A DNA stretch of 64,000 nt from Candidatus Woesearchaeota archaeon CG10_big_fil_rev_8_21_14_0_10_45_16 (GTDB taxonomy: Archaea > Nanobdellota > Nanobdellia > Woesearchaeales > GW2011-AR9), in NCBI GenBank assembly GCA_002762785.1, contig PCXY01000004.1, forward strand, positions 1 to 64,000, given 5' to 3'. The notes beneath the pieces are model-generated. The model was not told where the DNA came from. It made no database searches and worked only from the letters and a program-made list of their open reading frames with translations. Made by a program: the position numbers and the translations under genes. Position 1 is the stretch's first letter; every line of letters begins with the position of its first letter. Positions 55,062 through 64,000 of this stretch are shown here, piece by piece.

Positions 55062-55188
55062 GATAACACCTCTTTACAGCAGAAGAAGGCGTTAGGTTTT
55101 ATATAGGTTTTGTCTGGGGTGATTTCTGGACCAAAGTATATTCCCTATATACACAATATTAAAGAACGCCAGCATCATCTCTTTATAT

Positions 55189-55653
55189 ATGACCGTCCGG
55201 ACTGCTGTCGAACAGGATCTGCAACAGGTTGTCAGTCTCTATCAATCATTCTTCCCGGCGCATAATATCTTCCGGAAGGAAGAATCTGAGATCCTCACGT
55301 ACCTTCAGGAGAAGATGAAGAAAGACACGCTTCTAGTCTATGAGGAAAAACATATCATCAAAGCAGCGTTATTCTTAGTATTAAAGACCAAGACCGAGGA
55401 TCATGCCCTTTGGAAGCTTCGCCATTTCGCTTTCGACACCCTGCAGGAAGCTTCTATCTTGATCCAGGAAGCTGAAAAACGGATTTCAGCATCATCAGGA
55501 TCCGCGAAAGTGGAAGTAACCTTAGCTGAAGATGAAGAAGGACTGCAATTCTATGAAAAACAAGGCTATAAGCGGGAAGGCAGATTATCTGACCATTACC
55601 GAAAAGGCGAATTCTGCGTGGTGCTGGGGAAGAACTTTCCTTCAAATGGATAG
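55189..55653 (+). CDS. GNAT-family N-acetyltransferase
   Basis: MTVRTAVEQDLQQVVSLYQSF...AEDEEGLQFYEKQGYKREGRL. Confidence 0.8.
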   Translation: MTVRTAVEQDLQQVVSLYQSFFPAHNIFRKEESEILTYLQEKMKKDTLLVYEEKHIIKAALFLVLKTKTEDHALWKLRHFAFDTLQEASILIQEAEKRISASSGSAKVEVTLAEDEEGLQFYEKQGYKREGRLSDHYRKGEFCVVLGKNFPSNG

Positions 55654-55688
55654 GTACTTTTAAATACCAGAAAACCGTTGCTCTTAAC

Positions 55689-55988
55689 ATGGTCGCAGCC
55701 AAAAATTTGACAGTAAGAGAGATAGCTAAAGTAGCTGTGCCCATACTAAAGAGAAATGGTGTTCCCAAAGCAGGAATCTTTGGTTCTTATGCAACTGGTA
55801 AAGCTAAAAAACAGAGCGATATCGATATCCTTGTAAAGACAAGAAAAGGGACAAGTTTATTTGATTTTGCTGGAATCAAGATTGAACTTGAGGAAAATCT
55901 GCATAAGAAAGTTGATCTCGTTGAGTATAGTGCCATCAAGCCTCTGATCAGAGATTCTATCCTCCAACATGAGGTAAAGGTATTATGA
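55689..55988 (+). CDS. Minimal nucleotidyltransferase (MNT), antitoxin of HEPN/MNT type
   Basis: AGIFGSYATGKAKKQSDIDILVKTRKGTSLFDFAGIKIELEENLHKKVDLVEY. Confidence 0.92.
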   Translation: MVAAKNLTVREIAKVAVPILKRNGVPKAGIFGSYATGKAKKQSDIDILVKTRKGTSLFDFAGIKIELEENLHKKVDLVEYSAIKPLIRDSILQHEVKVL

Positions 55989-56071
55989 AGAGGGAAATCT
56001 CACTATATCTCATTGATATTCTTAATTGCATAGAATTGATTGAAACGCTGAGTATTCCACCACTCTATTGA
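55985..56071 (+). pseudogene. Truncated HEPN-family (HepT-like) gene
   Basis: MKREISLYLIDILNCIELIETLSIPPLY*; 4-bp ATGA overlap with the MNT gene; only the first ~21 residues look HEPN-like. Confidence 0.7.
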
Positions 56072-56502
56072 GTGGTGGTTTGCAAGCAAACCACGTATCT
56101 GTTGTGGGATACTTGCGCATGAAAAAGGAACTCCTACGAAAATGCCCCTCCCGAGTGTTTGAACAAGACAATCAAAAATGAGGGGGTGTGGATGAACGAA
56201 TATGAAACGTTGAAAGATGTGTACAGGAACATCAAAGAGTTCCTGAAGCTGTACAACACAAAAAGGTTGCACAGTAGTATCGGCTACAAGCCGCCAATTG
56301 AGTTTGAAAAAGAGCAAATATTAAATACCAGAATAATAGCTTAACTTAATGGGAACCTAGAGGGAGTTCACTCCAGCTGTACAACACAAAAGGGTTGCAC
56401 AGTGGTACCGGCTACAAGCCGCCGATTGAGTTTGAAAAAGAGCAAATATTAAATACCAGAATAGTAGCTTAACTTAATGGGAACTTAGAGGGAGTTCACT
56501 CC
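56072..56502 (+). mobile_element. Remnant of an IS3-type insertion sequence
   Basis: 56159-56344 encodes NEYETLKDVYRNIKEFLKLYNTKRLHSSIGYKPPIEFE, typical of IS3-family transposase C-termini; no catalytic core upstream. Boundaries approximate. Confidence 0.8.
56247..56502 (+). repeat. 128-bp tandem duplication of the IS 3' end (56247-56374 and 56375-56502)
   Basis: AGCTGTACAACACAAAA..GGGAGTTCACTCC present twice head to tail with a few substitutions. Confidence 0.93.
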
Positions 56503-56585
56503 GCATTAACAGGTTACTAGGAATGGGAAAAGAGCTAATTTTGATATTCATCAGAATTACAAGGATTTCATATTAGTCAGAGATC

Positions 56586-59500
56586 ATGAAATCAACAAAA
56601 AGAGGTGCTGTACGAGATCATCACAATAGGCATTACAATATCCTCTTTATATTTACGGTTCTCATAGCAGTTACTGTTTTATTCTATGCTGGACCGGAAG
56701 GGACGATTACGGGATATGCTGTCCAGGACACATCATTTACAGGAACCAACGGAATTCCTGGTTCTGGAGGCGATCCAGTTTCCGTTTCTGAAAATGGTAT
56801 AACTTTACGCAGTGAACATTCAATCTATGACCCTGGTTCTGAACTACAAGTTGAACTCACAATCGCACCTCTTCCACACAATACCGGGGTTGGCGTGGCT
56901 TCTGCCAATTCTGATGTTGTGTATACATATTCCTGGCAATACCTGGTAGATGGAGAATGGCAGACATCTTCTACTTCCACTGCCGTTGCATCTTTTGGTA
57001 ACGGAAATCACTATTCTACGCTCACCCACTCCGTAGAGAGGGACAGCGCTATTACAGATTATGGGCTTCTTGTTGAAGTGAATGGCATAGAAACACACCT
57101 CCCCTTGAAACAATCGTCCATCTCTGCTCATACTCCTTTGAATCTTGATAAAGATTCGTACAAAGAAAGTGATGATGTTACGCTCTGGGGCGAATTAGGG
57201 TATCAATTTGGTGCAGATGCCAATGATTATGGAGATGGCAGCGACAAGTTAGTCTTACGGCTAGGTGATGTTGAACAAAGGTTGAAATTAAATGGCAATG
57301 GTGCGTTTAGCCATACATTTGAAGATGTTCCTGCCGGTGATTGGCAATTGTCTTTGGAATATACGAATGGTGTTGATGTGTATAATGATGGAATTTCATT
57401 TACTGTTGAAAAGGATGAGGAACCTGTTGAAGATGTTAAAGATATTCCTGAAGAAAAAGTTATTCCTGTTGATAATGTTTTTCCTGATATTGATACGATT
57501 AGAAATAAGACCGGTGAAAAAATAATTGAGAAAAATGAGACAACATCAACTGAAAATACTAACGAGAACATTTATCTTGGGAGTATAAAAACAGAACTGA
57601 AAGAAGAACCAAAGAAAATGTTTGGCTTGCGTGGTTCCAAAAAGTCTGAACAGATAACGTTTAGGAAAAGGGGCATTTCTGGACTTGGCGTTTCTTCAGT
57701 ACGGGATACAGTCGAGCTAGGAGTGTATGATGTTAACATTATCCCAGATGACCTACGTATAACGAATGTAGAAGTGAGGGATGTAATAATCAATGGTTCA
57801 GTGGAGGCTATCTTTGACTATAATGAGAAAGTTGATTTAGAGTATAAAAGTTGGGATACAGCCTGGAAAATTTGGGCGCTAAATCCAACATCTGGGTTTT
57901 CAGAAGCAGACATTACATTCACGGCTACTGGGAACAAGTTGTACAAATGTCAGGACTGGGATTGGGAGGAACAGCAATGTTACGGGGAGTGGAATCTAAT
58001 CATGGAAGGTTTGATTCCAGGTGAGGAATATACATTTACTATTGATGCAGTTGACCCTGGGTTTGGTGAAGAGCTGAACTACGGTGTTTCGGAAGAACAA
58101 CCTTCTGACTGGGATGGTTTTCCTACCGTAGATGTTTTGGATAATACTAATACGGGAGATGATCAGCCGGGCAGTTTTGGGGCAGCTCCTGCAGGTACAG
58201 GCAATGTTGTAGGAGCTACCTGTACTCAGGCTATTTTATCACTTACTGGACAAGTTTCTGCAGTCATTGACTCAGGAAATTATGACCCTAACGCGAGCGC
58301 AACTATAACTTTAACGCCAAGTACTACGGGAACAGCTCTATGTACTGCCACTGATACTTATTTTATATATAGATGTTTTAATGGTAATATTGGTGCAATA
58401 TGCAATCAGATTGCAAGTGCTAGCTGTAGTTTCGCTCTTACAGGGTCTTCATGTACGCCTGCTGTATTCAACACTCATATGGATACGGGTGGAAACATCA
58501 CCTCTTATTTTGTTCGTATAGAATCTGATGACACGGGAAACTCAGGAGATACAGGAAACGCTCCTCAAAATGAACTGCTTCTCAAGGATAACACCTTCGC
58601 AACTGAAAACACAACGTATAACCCTTCAGATCCTGACAAAAACCCTGCACAATCGGTCATCTTTACCTATGCAGAGGCTGGATATGAAGGTTCTGATGAT
58701 GACAACAACGGTGATGGCTGGGATGGTAATGTTCCGGGGGATTTACGATTTGAAGTTAATCTTTTTGATCCAGATGGAACACTTACAGTATCTAATACAA
58801 CAGACTGTAATGAGTTCGGTTTTTGCAACGCTTCTCTTGACCTATCTGATTATGCAGAGGCAGGGACGTATAACATTACATACAATGTAACCAGTGCCGA
58901 CCGTTTTGACAGCGTCTTTAGGTCTTCCACAGTTAATGTAAGGTTAATTATCAACAAGACGGAAACGAAAGCGTATGAACATTCCGACCGGAATTTAGCA
59001 ACAACTCTTCTTAATGCAGTTGAGTTTAACCGAGGAGAATTCATTGAGACCTGGGCGTACATCATGAACCCTGATGATAATGATGTTCTTCAGACAAGCT
59101 TCTCATCTATAACGGACAATGTAACTTCTGATAACGAAACTTCATTTTCATATGATACAACTAACAATATCGTCAAGTTTAGAACTGTTTTTGATGCAGA
59201 TAACAACGCTAATGCGACAGGAGTAGATTATGATGCTCATGTTAACATTTCCATGAATGGCCAGCATGCGAGAACAGGTGATACTTTTAGCAGTAAAAAT
59301 GCACTTGTGCACTTATACGATTTTATCAACGTGAGTTCTCATATTATTGGTGATACTAACTTTGGTAGTACTGAGAAAGATTTTAACACTGGAAATTTCC
59401 CAGATACTATGTTTGTCAATGTAACCCTTAGAAACATCCGAGAGGAAACTACTAATCTATTCACTAATGTCAATGATAGGATAAATTTCAGCAATCCATT

Positions 59501-62500
59501 TGACAATTCATTCATCGGTTTCTTTGATATACCGATGGTTCCATTTGAAGATACGTTCGGACAGTTTAATGCAACACTAGATCTTTCAGAGAACTATCGA
59601 TGGAACACCTCTAACTTAACCTGGTTTGTGAGTAGTTCTGATGAAAACAATAGTTTAATCTTCGGGGATTCTATTACTGTTTATGATGGGAAACTACATT
59701 TTTTGTCGGTTAACTTAACAGTGGAAGATGCTACTAACCTAGCTAATCAGACTTTACGTTCACAGTGGAACAATATTACACTTATTCCGTATGATACATT
59801 TAACGACATGAAAGATAATGGTCTTGTTGATGCTTCTGCTGGCGAAATATTGGGTGCTGTAACTTGGAACATGAGCATCTTTGAAGACGGCGACCATTCT
59901 ACTCCCGAGTTTAAAAATGGATCATTGACTCATGATGGGCGAATAAAGTACAACAACACGTATTCTCGTACTGCCGTGCGAGATCATCGCGATGTCTTTG
60001 TTAATGTAAGCTCTGCAGGTTTAGATATAGATGGTCGTTCTTGGAATAATTATACGCAACGAGATGATTCTGGCTTGAATGATGATTCTGGCCTCTTCCT
60101 GATCGATGACTTGATTGTTAATACGATTGTGTTTGATGAAGCGTACTATAATCCTTACGATACAACACGAATCGTTGTAACAACCAATTACGATTATTTT
60201 AGGTCTGAATATTCTTCTGAAGTCCCTGCTAATGAACCCTATTTCACGCTTAACATAACTTTATACGAACCAGATAATGAAACTGGTTCTGTTCACGGAA
60301 CTGATTACGTTAACCAATCATTCTTCCAGTCTAACATTACTAACTCTCTTGGTGAAACTACTACGACATTTACCCTTACCAACATCACTGAACCCGGTAA
60401 CTGGAGCCATGAAGCAGAGACTTACTCAGAATCACAGAACGGTTCTTTCCGTGTTAATTTAATCATCGATGACATTTACACTTCCGCTAATCTACATTCA
60501 GATGCATCTCAAGTTGAACTCAACACCTCTGAGTTCAATCGCGGTGAGTTTATCTATATCTACGCACATCTGCAGAATAATCCGGAAGATGATACAGTTA
60601 GCTCTAACTGTTTGATTAATATTTCTCGACATTCTGGCAGTTACATTGCAGAGAGAGATTACGTCCGATGCTCCCCTAGGTTTAATGAGACGCAGTCTGC
60701 CAACTTCACTGGAGTGAACTGGACAATTCACGTTAACGCAAATGTGAATGAAGAAAATTCTTTTACGGGAGATAGTGATTCCGTGGAAAACACCTCGATC
60801 TTACTTTACAACTTTATCAATGTTAGCCACGTCGTCCTTGGTGATGATAGTTTCAGCGACGATGACCGTGATTACAATACTGGTAACGAACCTGATACCA
60901 TCTTTGTCAACGCCACTTTACGGAATATTCGGGAAGAGACGACCAACCTTTTCACCAAAATCAGCGAACAACTTACTCTTGAGCGACCGTTCGACAATTC
61001 TTTTATTGGATATATCAACGTTACTTTGACAGCATTTACTGGTACCTTCGGTCATTATAATGGTACTTTTGATCTTTTAACTAATCACCAATGGAACACC
61101 TCTAACGTAACATTTGTCATTGTTGGTGGTGATGAAAATAACAGTATTTTCACTGGAAGTAATTTGACTGAATACGATGGCAAGTTACATTTCCTTGCTG
61201 CTAACTTGACTGTTGACGATGCTGCCAACTTAGCCAATCAAACTTTGAGGACGCAGTACAATAATATCACCTTATTGCCATTTGACACGTTTGACGATTA
61301 CAAGGACAACAATCTCCTAGATTCCTCTGCCGGCCTGATAACAGCTGCAGTCACCTGGAACATGAGCATCTTTGAAGACGGCGACCATACCACAGCCGAG
61401 TTTGAGAACATGTCTATTGCTCCTAATGGCAAAGTCAAATATAATAATACCTACCCCCATACTGCTGTCCTTGACCATAGAGATGTTTTCGTGAATTCCA
61501 GCTCTTCTTCTTTAGATCTGGACGGCCACACCTGGAACGATATCCTGATTCGTGATGATCCCGGCCTGAACGACGATACGGGGTTATTCCTGATCGACGA
61601 TCTTATTGTAAATACAATCGTGTTTGATCAAGGATATTACAACCCATACATTCCGACGCAAGTAGTGGCAACCACTGATTTTGACTATTCACGTACAGAA
61701 TACTCTTCAGAAACTCCAGCAAATGAACCATACTTTACGCTGAACGTGACCTTGTTTGAACCAGATAACGAAACTGCCTCCATCCATGGAACGGATTACG
61801 TCAACCAGACGTTCTTCCAGTTTACAATTACTGATTCTCTTGGTCAAATTATCACAAGATTCAACTTAACGAACATCACTGAACCTGGCAACTGGAGTCA
61901 CGAAGCCCGTACTTATTCTGAAATCCAGAACGGTTCGTTTGCTGTCAACCTGATCTTGAATCAAATTTTCCGGCAGGCGAACAATCACTCCGATACTGAT
62001 GAACGTGAATTCAACGCCAGCCAGTACAACCGCGGCGAGTTCATCTATGTTTACAGTCATCTGCAGAACAATCCTGAGGATGATATGGTTACAGCAAACT
62101 GTATCCTGAACAGGACGAATCAACGGCAGGATGTTTCCGGTACGTATAATGATTCCAACAACCGGATCAGATGTTCGTACCAATGGCAGTTGAACGATTA
62201 TGCAAATAGGACTGGTGTTAATTGGACAGCCCGTGTCAATGCTACAGTTAACATGGAAAATTCGTTTACGAGCGATGCTGATTCGGTGGAAGACACTACT
62301 CTCCTATTATACAATGTTATCAAGTTATTTGATTACATTGTTGATGATAATGGAACATTGAAATCAGATATTTTGAGTTTTAATACCGGTAATGAGCCAG
62401 ACATCATGTTTACTTTAGCACGATTACAGAACATCCGCGGTGAATTTACGAATCTATTCGATAATGTTTCTACTAATGTAACGTTAAGGAACCCGAATAA

Positions 62501-64000
62501 TTTCGCTTTCAACACTTCGTTCTTCTACAACGTCACTCCTCCTAACGAGTGGGGTAACTATACTGGGAATAGGTCGCTAGTCGACCAGCGTTGGAACACA
62601 GAGAACGCAACCATTGAACTTGTTTCCAGCGACAGTAATAACAATACCTTCATCCAGCAAGACTTTAGTAGGAACAAATCTGGAAAACTGCATTTCCTGG
62701 CGGTCAATCTGACCTTTGACGACCCGGCTAATTTTGGCAACCATACCCTCCGGACACAGACTAACAACATTACACTAGAAGCATATGATACTTTTGAGGA
62801 CTTGAAGGATAACAATGCGCTGGACGCTTCTTCCGGATTTGTCACCGCCAGCGTTGATTGGATCATGCGAATCTATCTGGATTCTGACCATAGTACCGCA
62901 GAATTTACCAACCAATCTACTACTACAATAGGTAGAACCATCTATAACAACACGTTCAACAGATCTGCTTCTATCGGTTGGCGGGATGTTCTGGTCAACA
63001 GTACTGCTGCAGAACTTGATCTTGACGGCTACACCTGGAACAAAATAACTATCCGCGATGAGCCGGGAGAAGATGACAAAGCAGGTATTTTCTTCGTCGA
63101 TGATCTTAAGGTAGTTAATGTTACTGTCAACCAGTCAATATATGATCCGCCGGCCAATGCTCTCTTTGTTATTGATCTGAACTTTTCACAGTTATTTACA
63201 AACCTTGACCCTGCCGATGAACCGTATGATTTTATCAATCTGACCATCTATGAAACAGATAGTGAACTGGCAAGTGTACACGATTATGTCAATGACAGCA
63301 ATCCTGTATTTTTCATTACTAATAATACTGGATTTATCAGGGGAATATTTAACTTATCAACGATCGCTGAAGCAGGTGCTAATTGGACCTTACGGGCGCA
63401 GACCTATAATAATTCTCTCACAACGGCGTTCGATGTCAATGTTGTCTTTAATGCTACTACCTGGTATGCTTATCTGAACAGCAATTCTTCTAAAGCACAG
63501 GTGCAGAGCAGCCTTCATAATAGGGGTGAACAGGTCAATGTTTCTTTTACTATTGCCAACAATCCTGAACAGGATGCGGTTTCAGCAGCACAATTGAATG
63601 ATGACCTTGGTGGAGAAGTTCTTGATCCACAAGGGACGATCTCCGGTGATAACCTGAAGTTTAATTTCACTTGGAAGATTGGTGATGAAGCGAATAGTAC
63701 TGGTATTAACCATACCCCTGTCGCTAATATTACCTTGAACAATCTTAATGCTTCACAAGCGGCAACTGTTGCAGCTGTTTTGTACGATCTCTATAACATT
63801 ACAGTAACCTTTGGCGCGAATGAATATATCGTGACCGATTTTTTCGGAACGACCACTACCATTAAGAATATCAGGCAGGAAGGTCTTTCGGCCCGGAATT
63901 TCACATTGAATTTCACAGATTCAGCAGGTGCTGTACGGTACAACAGAACTCCTCGTACTGATTCCAGCGGAACCTATACCAATGACGGGGAATTGTTAGT
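56586..64000 (+). CDS. Giant secreted/surface protein, 3' end beyond the window
   Basis: ATG 56586 (MKSTKRGAVRDHHNRHYNILFIFTVLIAVTVLFYAGPEGTITGYAVQD...); frame checked open at several points including the window end; no terminated ORF in this frame in the track; long internal repeats in frame. Confidence 0.88.
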   Translation, partial: MKSTKRGAVRDHHNRHYNILFIFTVLIAVTVLFYAGPEGTITGYAVQDTSFTGTNGIPGSGGDPVSVSENGITLRSEHSIYDPGSELQVELTIAPLPHNTGVGVASANSDVVYTYSWQYLVDGEWQTSSTSTAVASFGNGNHYSTLTHSVERDSAITDYGLLVEVNGIETHLPLKQSSISAHTPLNLDKDSYKESDDVTLWGELGYQFGADANDYGDGSDKLVLRLGDVEQRLKLNGNGAFSHTFEDVPAGDWQLSLEYTNGVDVYNDGISFTVEKDEEPVEDVKDIPEEKVIPVDNVFPDIDTIRNKTGEKIIEKNETTSTENTNENIYLGSIKTELKEEPKKMFGLRGSKKSEQITFRKRGISGLGVSSVRDTVELGVYDVNIIPDDLRITNVEVRDVIINGSVEAIFDYNEKVDLEYKSWDTAWKIWALNPTSGFSEADITFTATGNKLYKCQDWDWEEQQCYGEWNLIMEGLIPGEEYTFTIDAVDPGFGEELNYGVSEEQPSDWDGFPTVDVLDNTNTGDDQPGSFGAAPAGTGNVVGATCTQAILSLTGQVSAVIDSGNYDPNASATITLTPSTTGTALCTATDTYFIYRCFNGNIGAICNQIASASCSFALTGSSCTPAVFNTHMDTGGNITSYFVRIESDDTGNSGDTGNAPQNELLLKDNTFATENTTYNPSDPDKNPAQSVIFTYAEAGYEGSDDDNNGDGWDGNVPGDLRFEVNLFDPDGTLTVSNTTDCNEFGFCNASLDLSDYAEAGTYNITYNVTSADRFDSVFRSSTVNVRLIINKTETKAYEHSDRNLATTLLNAVEFNRGEFIETWAYIMNPDDNDVLQTSFSSITDNVTSDNETSFSYDTTNNIVKFRTVFDADNNANATGVDYDAHVNISMNGQHARTGDTFSSKNALVHLYDFINVSSHIIGDTNFGSTEKDFNTGNFPDTMFVNVTLRNIREETTNLFTNVNDRINFSNPFDNSFIGFFDIPMVPFEDTFGQFNATLDLSENYRWNTSNLTWFVSSSDENNSLIFGDSITVYDGKLHFLSVNLTVEDATNLANQTLRSQWNNITLIPYDTFNDMKDNGLVDASAGEILGAVTWNMSIFEDGDHSTPEFKNGSLTHDGRIKYNNTYSRTAVRDHRDVFVNVSSAGLDIDGRSWNNYTQRDDSGLNDDSGLFLIDDLIVNTIVFDEAYYNPYDTTRIVVTTNYDYFRSEYSSEVPANEPYFTLNITLYEPDNETGSVHGTDYVNQSFFQSNITNSLGETTTTFTLTNITEPGNWSHEAETYSESQNGSFRVNLIIDDIYTSANLHSDASQVELNTSEFNRGEFIYIYAHLQNNPEDDTVSSNCLINISRHSGSYIAERDYVRCSPRFNETQSANFTGVNWTIHVNANVNEENSFTGDSDSVENTSILLYNFINVSHVVLGDDSFSDDDRDYNTGNEPDTIFVNATLRNIREETTNLFTKISEQLTLERPFDNSFIGYINVTLTAFTGTFGHYNGTFDLLTNHQWNTSNVTFVIVGGDENNSIFTGSNLTEYDGKLHFLAANLTVDDAANLANQTLRTQYNNITLLPFDTFDDYKDNNLLDSSAGLITAAVTWNMSIFEDGDHTTAEFENMSIAPNGKVKYNNTYPHTAVLDHRDVFVNSSSSSLDLDGHTWNDILIRDDPGLNDDTGLFLIDDLIVNTIVFDQGYYNPYIPTQVVATTDFDYSRTEYSSETPANEPYFTLNVTLFEPDNETASIHGTDYVNQTFFQFTITDSLGQIITRFNLTNITEPGNWSHEARTYSEIQNGSFAVNLILNQIFRQANNHSDTDEREFNASQYNRGEFIYVYSHLQNNPEDDMVTANCILNRTNQRQDVSGTYNDSNNRIRCSYQWQLNDYANRTGVNWTARVNATVNMENSFTSDADSVEDTTLLLYNVIKLFDYIVDDNGTLKSDILSFNTGNEPDIMFTLARLQNIRGEFTNLFDNVSTNVTLRNPNNFAFNTSFFYNVTPPNEWGNYTGNRSLVDQRWNTENATIELVSSDSNNNTFIQQDFSRNKSGKLHFLAVNLTFDDPANFGNHTLRTQTNNITLEAYDTFEDLKDNNALDASSGFVTASVDWIMRIYLDSDHSTAEFTNQSTTTIGRTIYNNTFNRSASIGWRDVLVNSTAAELDLDGYTWNKITIRDEPGEDDKAGIFFVDDLKVVNVTVNQSIYDPPANALFVIDLNFSQLFTNLDPADEPYDFINLTIYETDSELASVHDYVNDSNPVFFITNNTGFIRGIFNLSTIAEAGANWTLRAQTYNNSLTTAFDVNVVFNATTWYAYLNSNSSKAQVQSSLHNRGEQVNVSFTIANNPEQDAVSAAQLNDDLGGEVLDPQGTISGDNLKFNFTWKIGDEANSTGINHTPVANITLNNLNASQAATVAAVLYDLYNITVTFGANEYIVTDFFGTTTTIKNIRQEGLSARNFTLNFTDSAGAVRYNRTPRTDSSGTYTNDGELL
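59031..64000 (+). repeat. Long coding repeats, period about 1.49-1.51 kb (about 497-503 aa), inside the giant protein
   Basis: RGEF/RGEQ landmark codons at 59031, 60540, 62031, 63522, all in frame; AACATGAGCATCTTTGAAGACGGCGACCAT occurs near 59870 and 61360. Confidence 0.88.

Noticed and set aside
59031-63522. Segmental genome duplication or assembly artefact as the cause of the 1.5-kb repeats
   Set aside because: Units share one open frame, differ substantially and have in-frame lengths, fitting a repetitive protein.

Overview
This 64 kb window looks like chromosomal DNA from an archaeon, most likely DPANN (Woesearchaeota/Pacearchaeota-like). That placement is inferred from gene content: Orc1/Cdc6, proteasome beta, aCPSF1-type KH/beta-CASP nuclease, PolB, archaeal CCA transferase, archease, and TATA-like promoters. 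No rRNA is present to confirm it. Gene density is high, with ordinary information-processing genes (serS, UMP kinase, orc1/cdc6, mutL, psmB, aCPSF1, cca, rnhB, polB, rad50, eno, gap). These are mixed with genes unusual for archaea: a class A PBP-like GT51/transpeptidase protein, a RelA/SpoT homolog with a degraded hydrolase site, MutL, a bacterial-type GAPDH, and an RNase HIII-like gene beside RNase HII. Three tRNA genes were read by eye, all with introns. The most unusual is tRNA-Ser(UGA) at about 12994-13148: it appears to carry a D-loop intron and a 37/38 intron, and two extra copies of its 5' end lie upstream and downstream of a TATA box. Other notable elements are a dispersed structured repeat (22188-22365, related pieces near 103-140 and 28110-28320), an MNT/HEPN pair truncated next to an IS3-type remnant with a 128-bp tandem duplication, tandem membrane-anchored MJ1316/DUF504-like proteins, degenerate tandem HIT proteins, and a secreted protein of at least 2,470 aa with about 497-aa repeats running off the window end. 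All family calls come from reading motifs; no database search was run.
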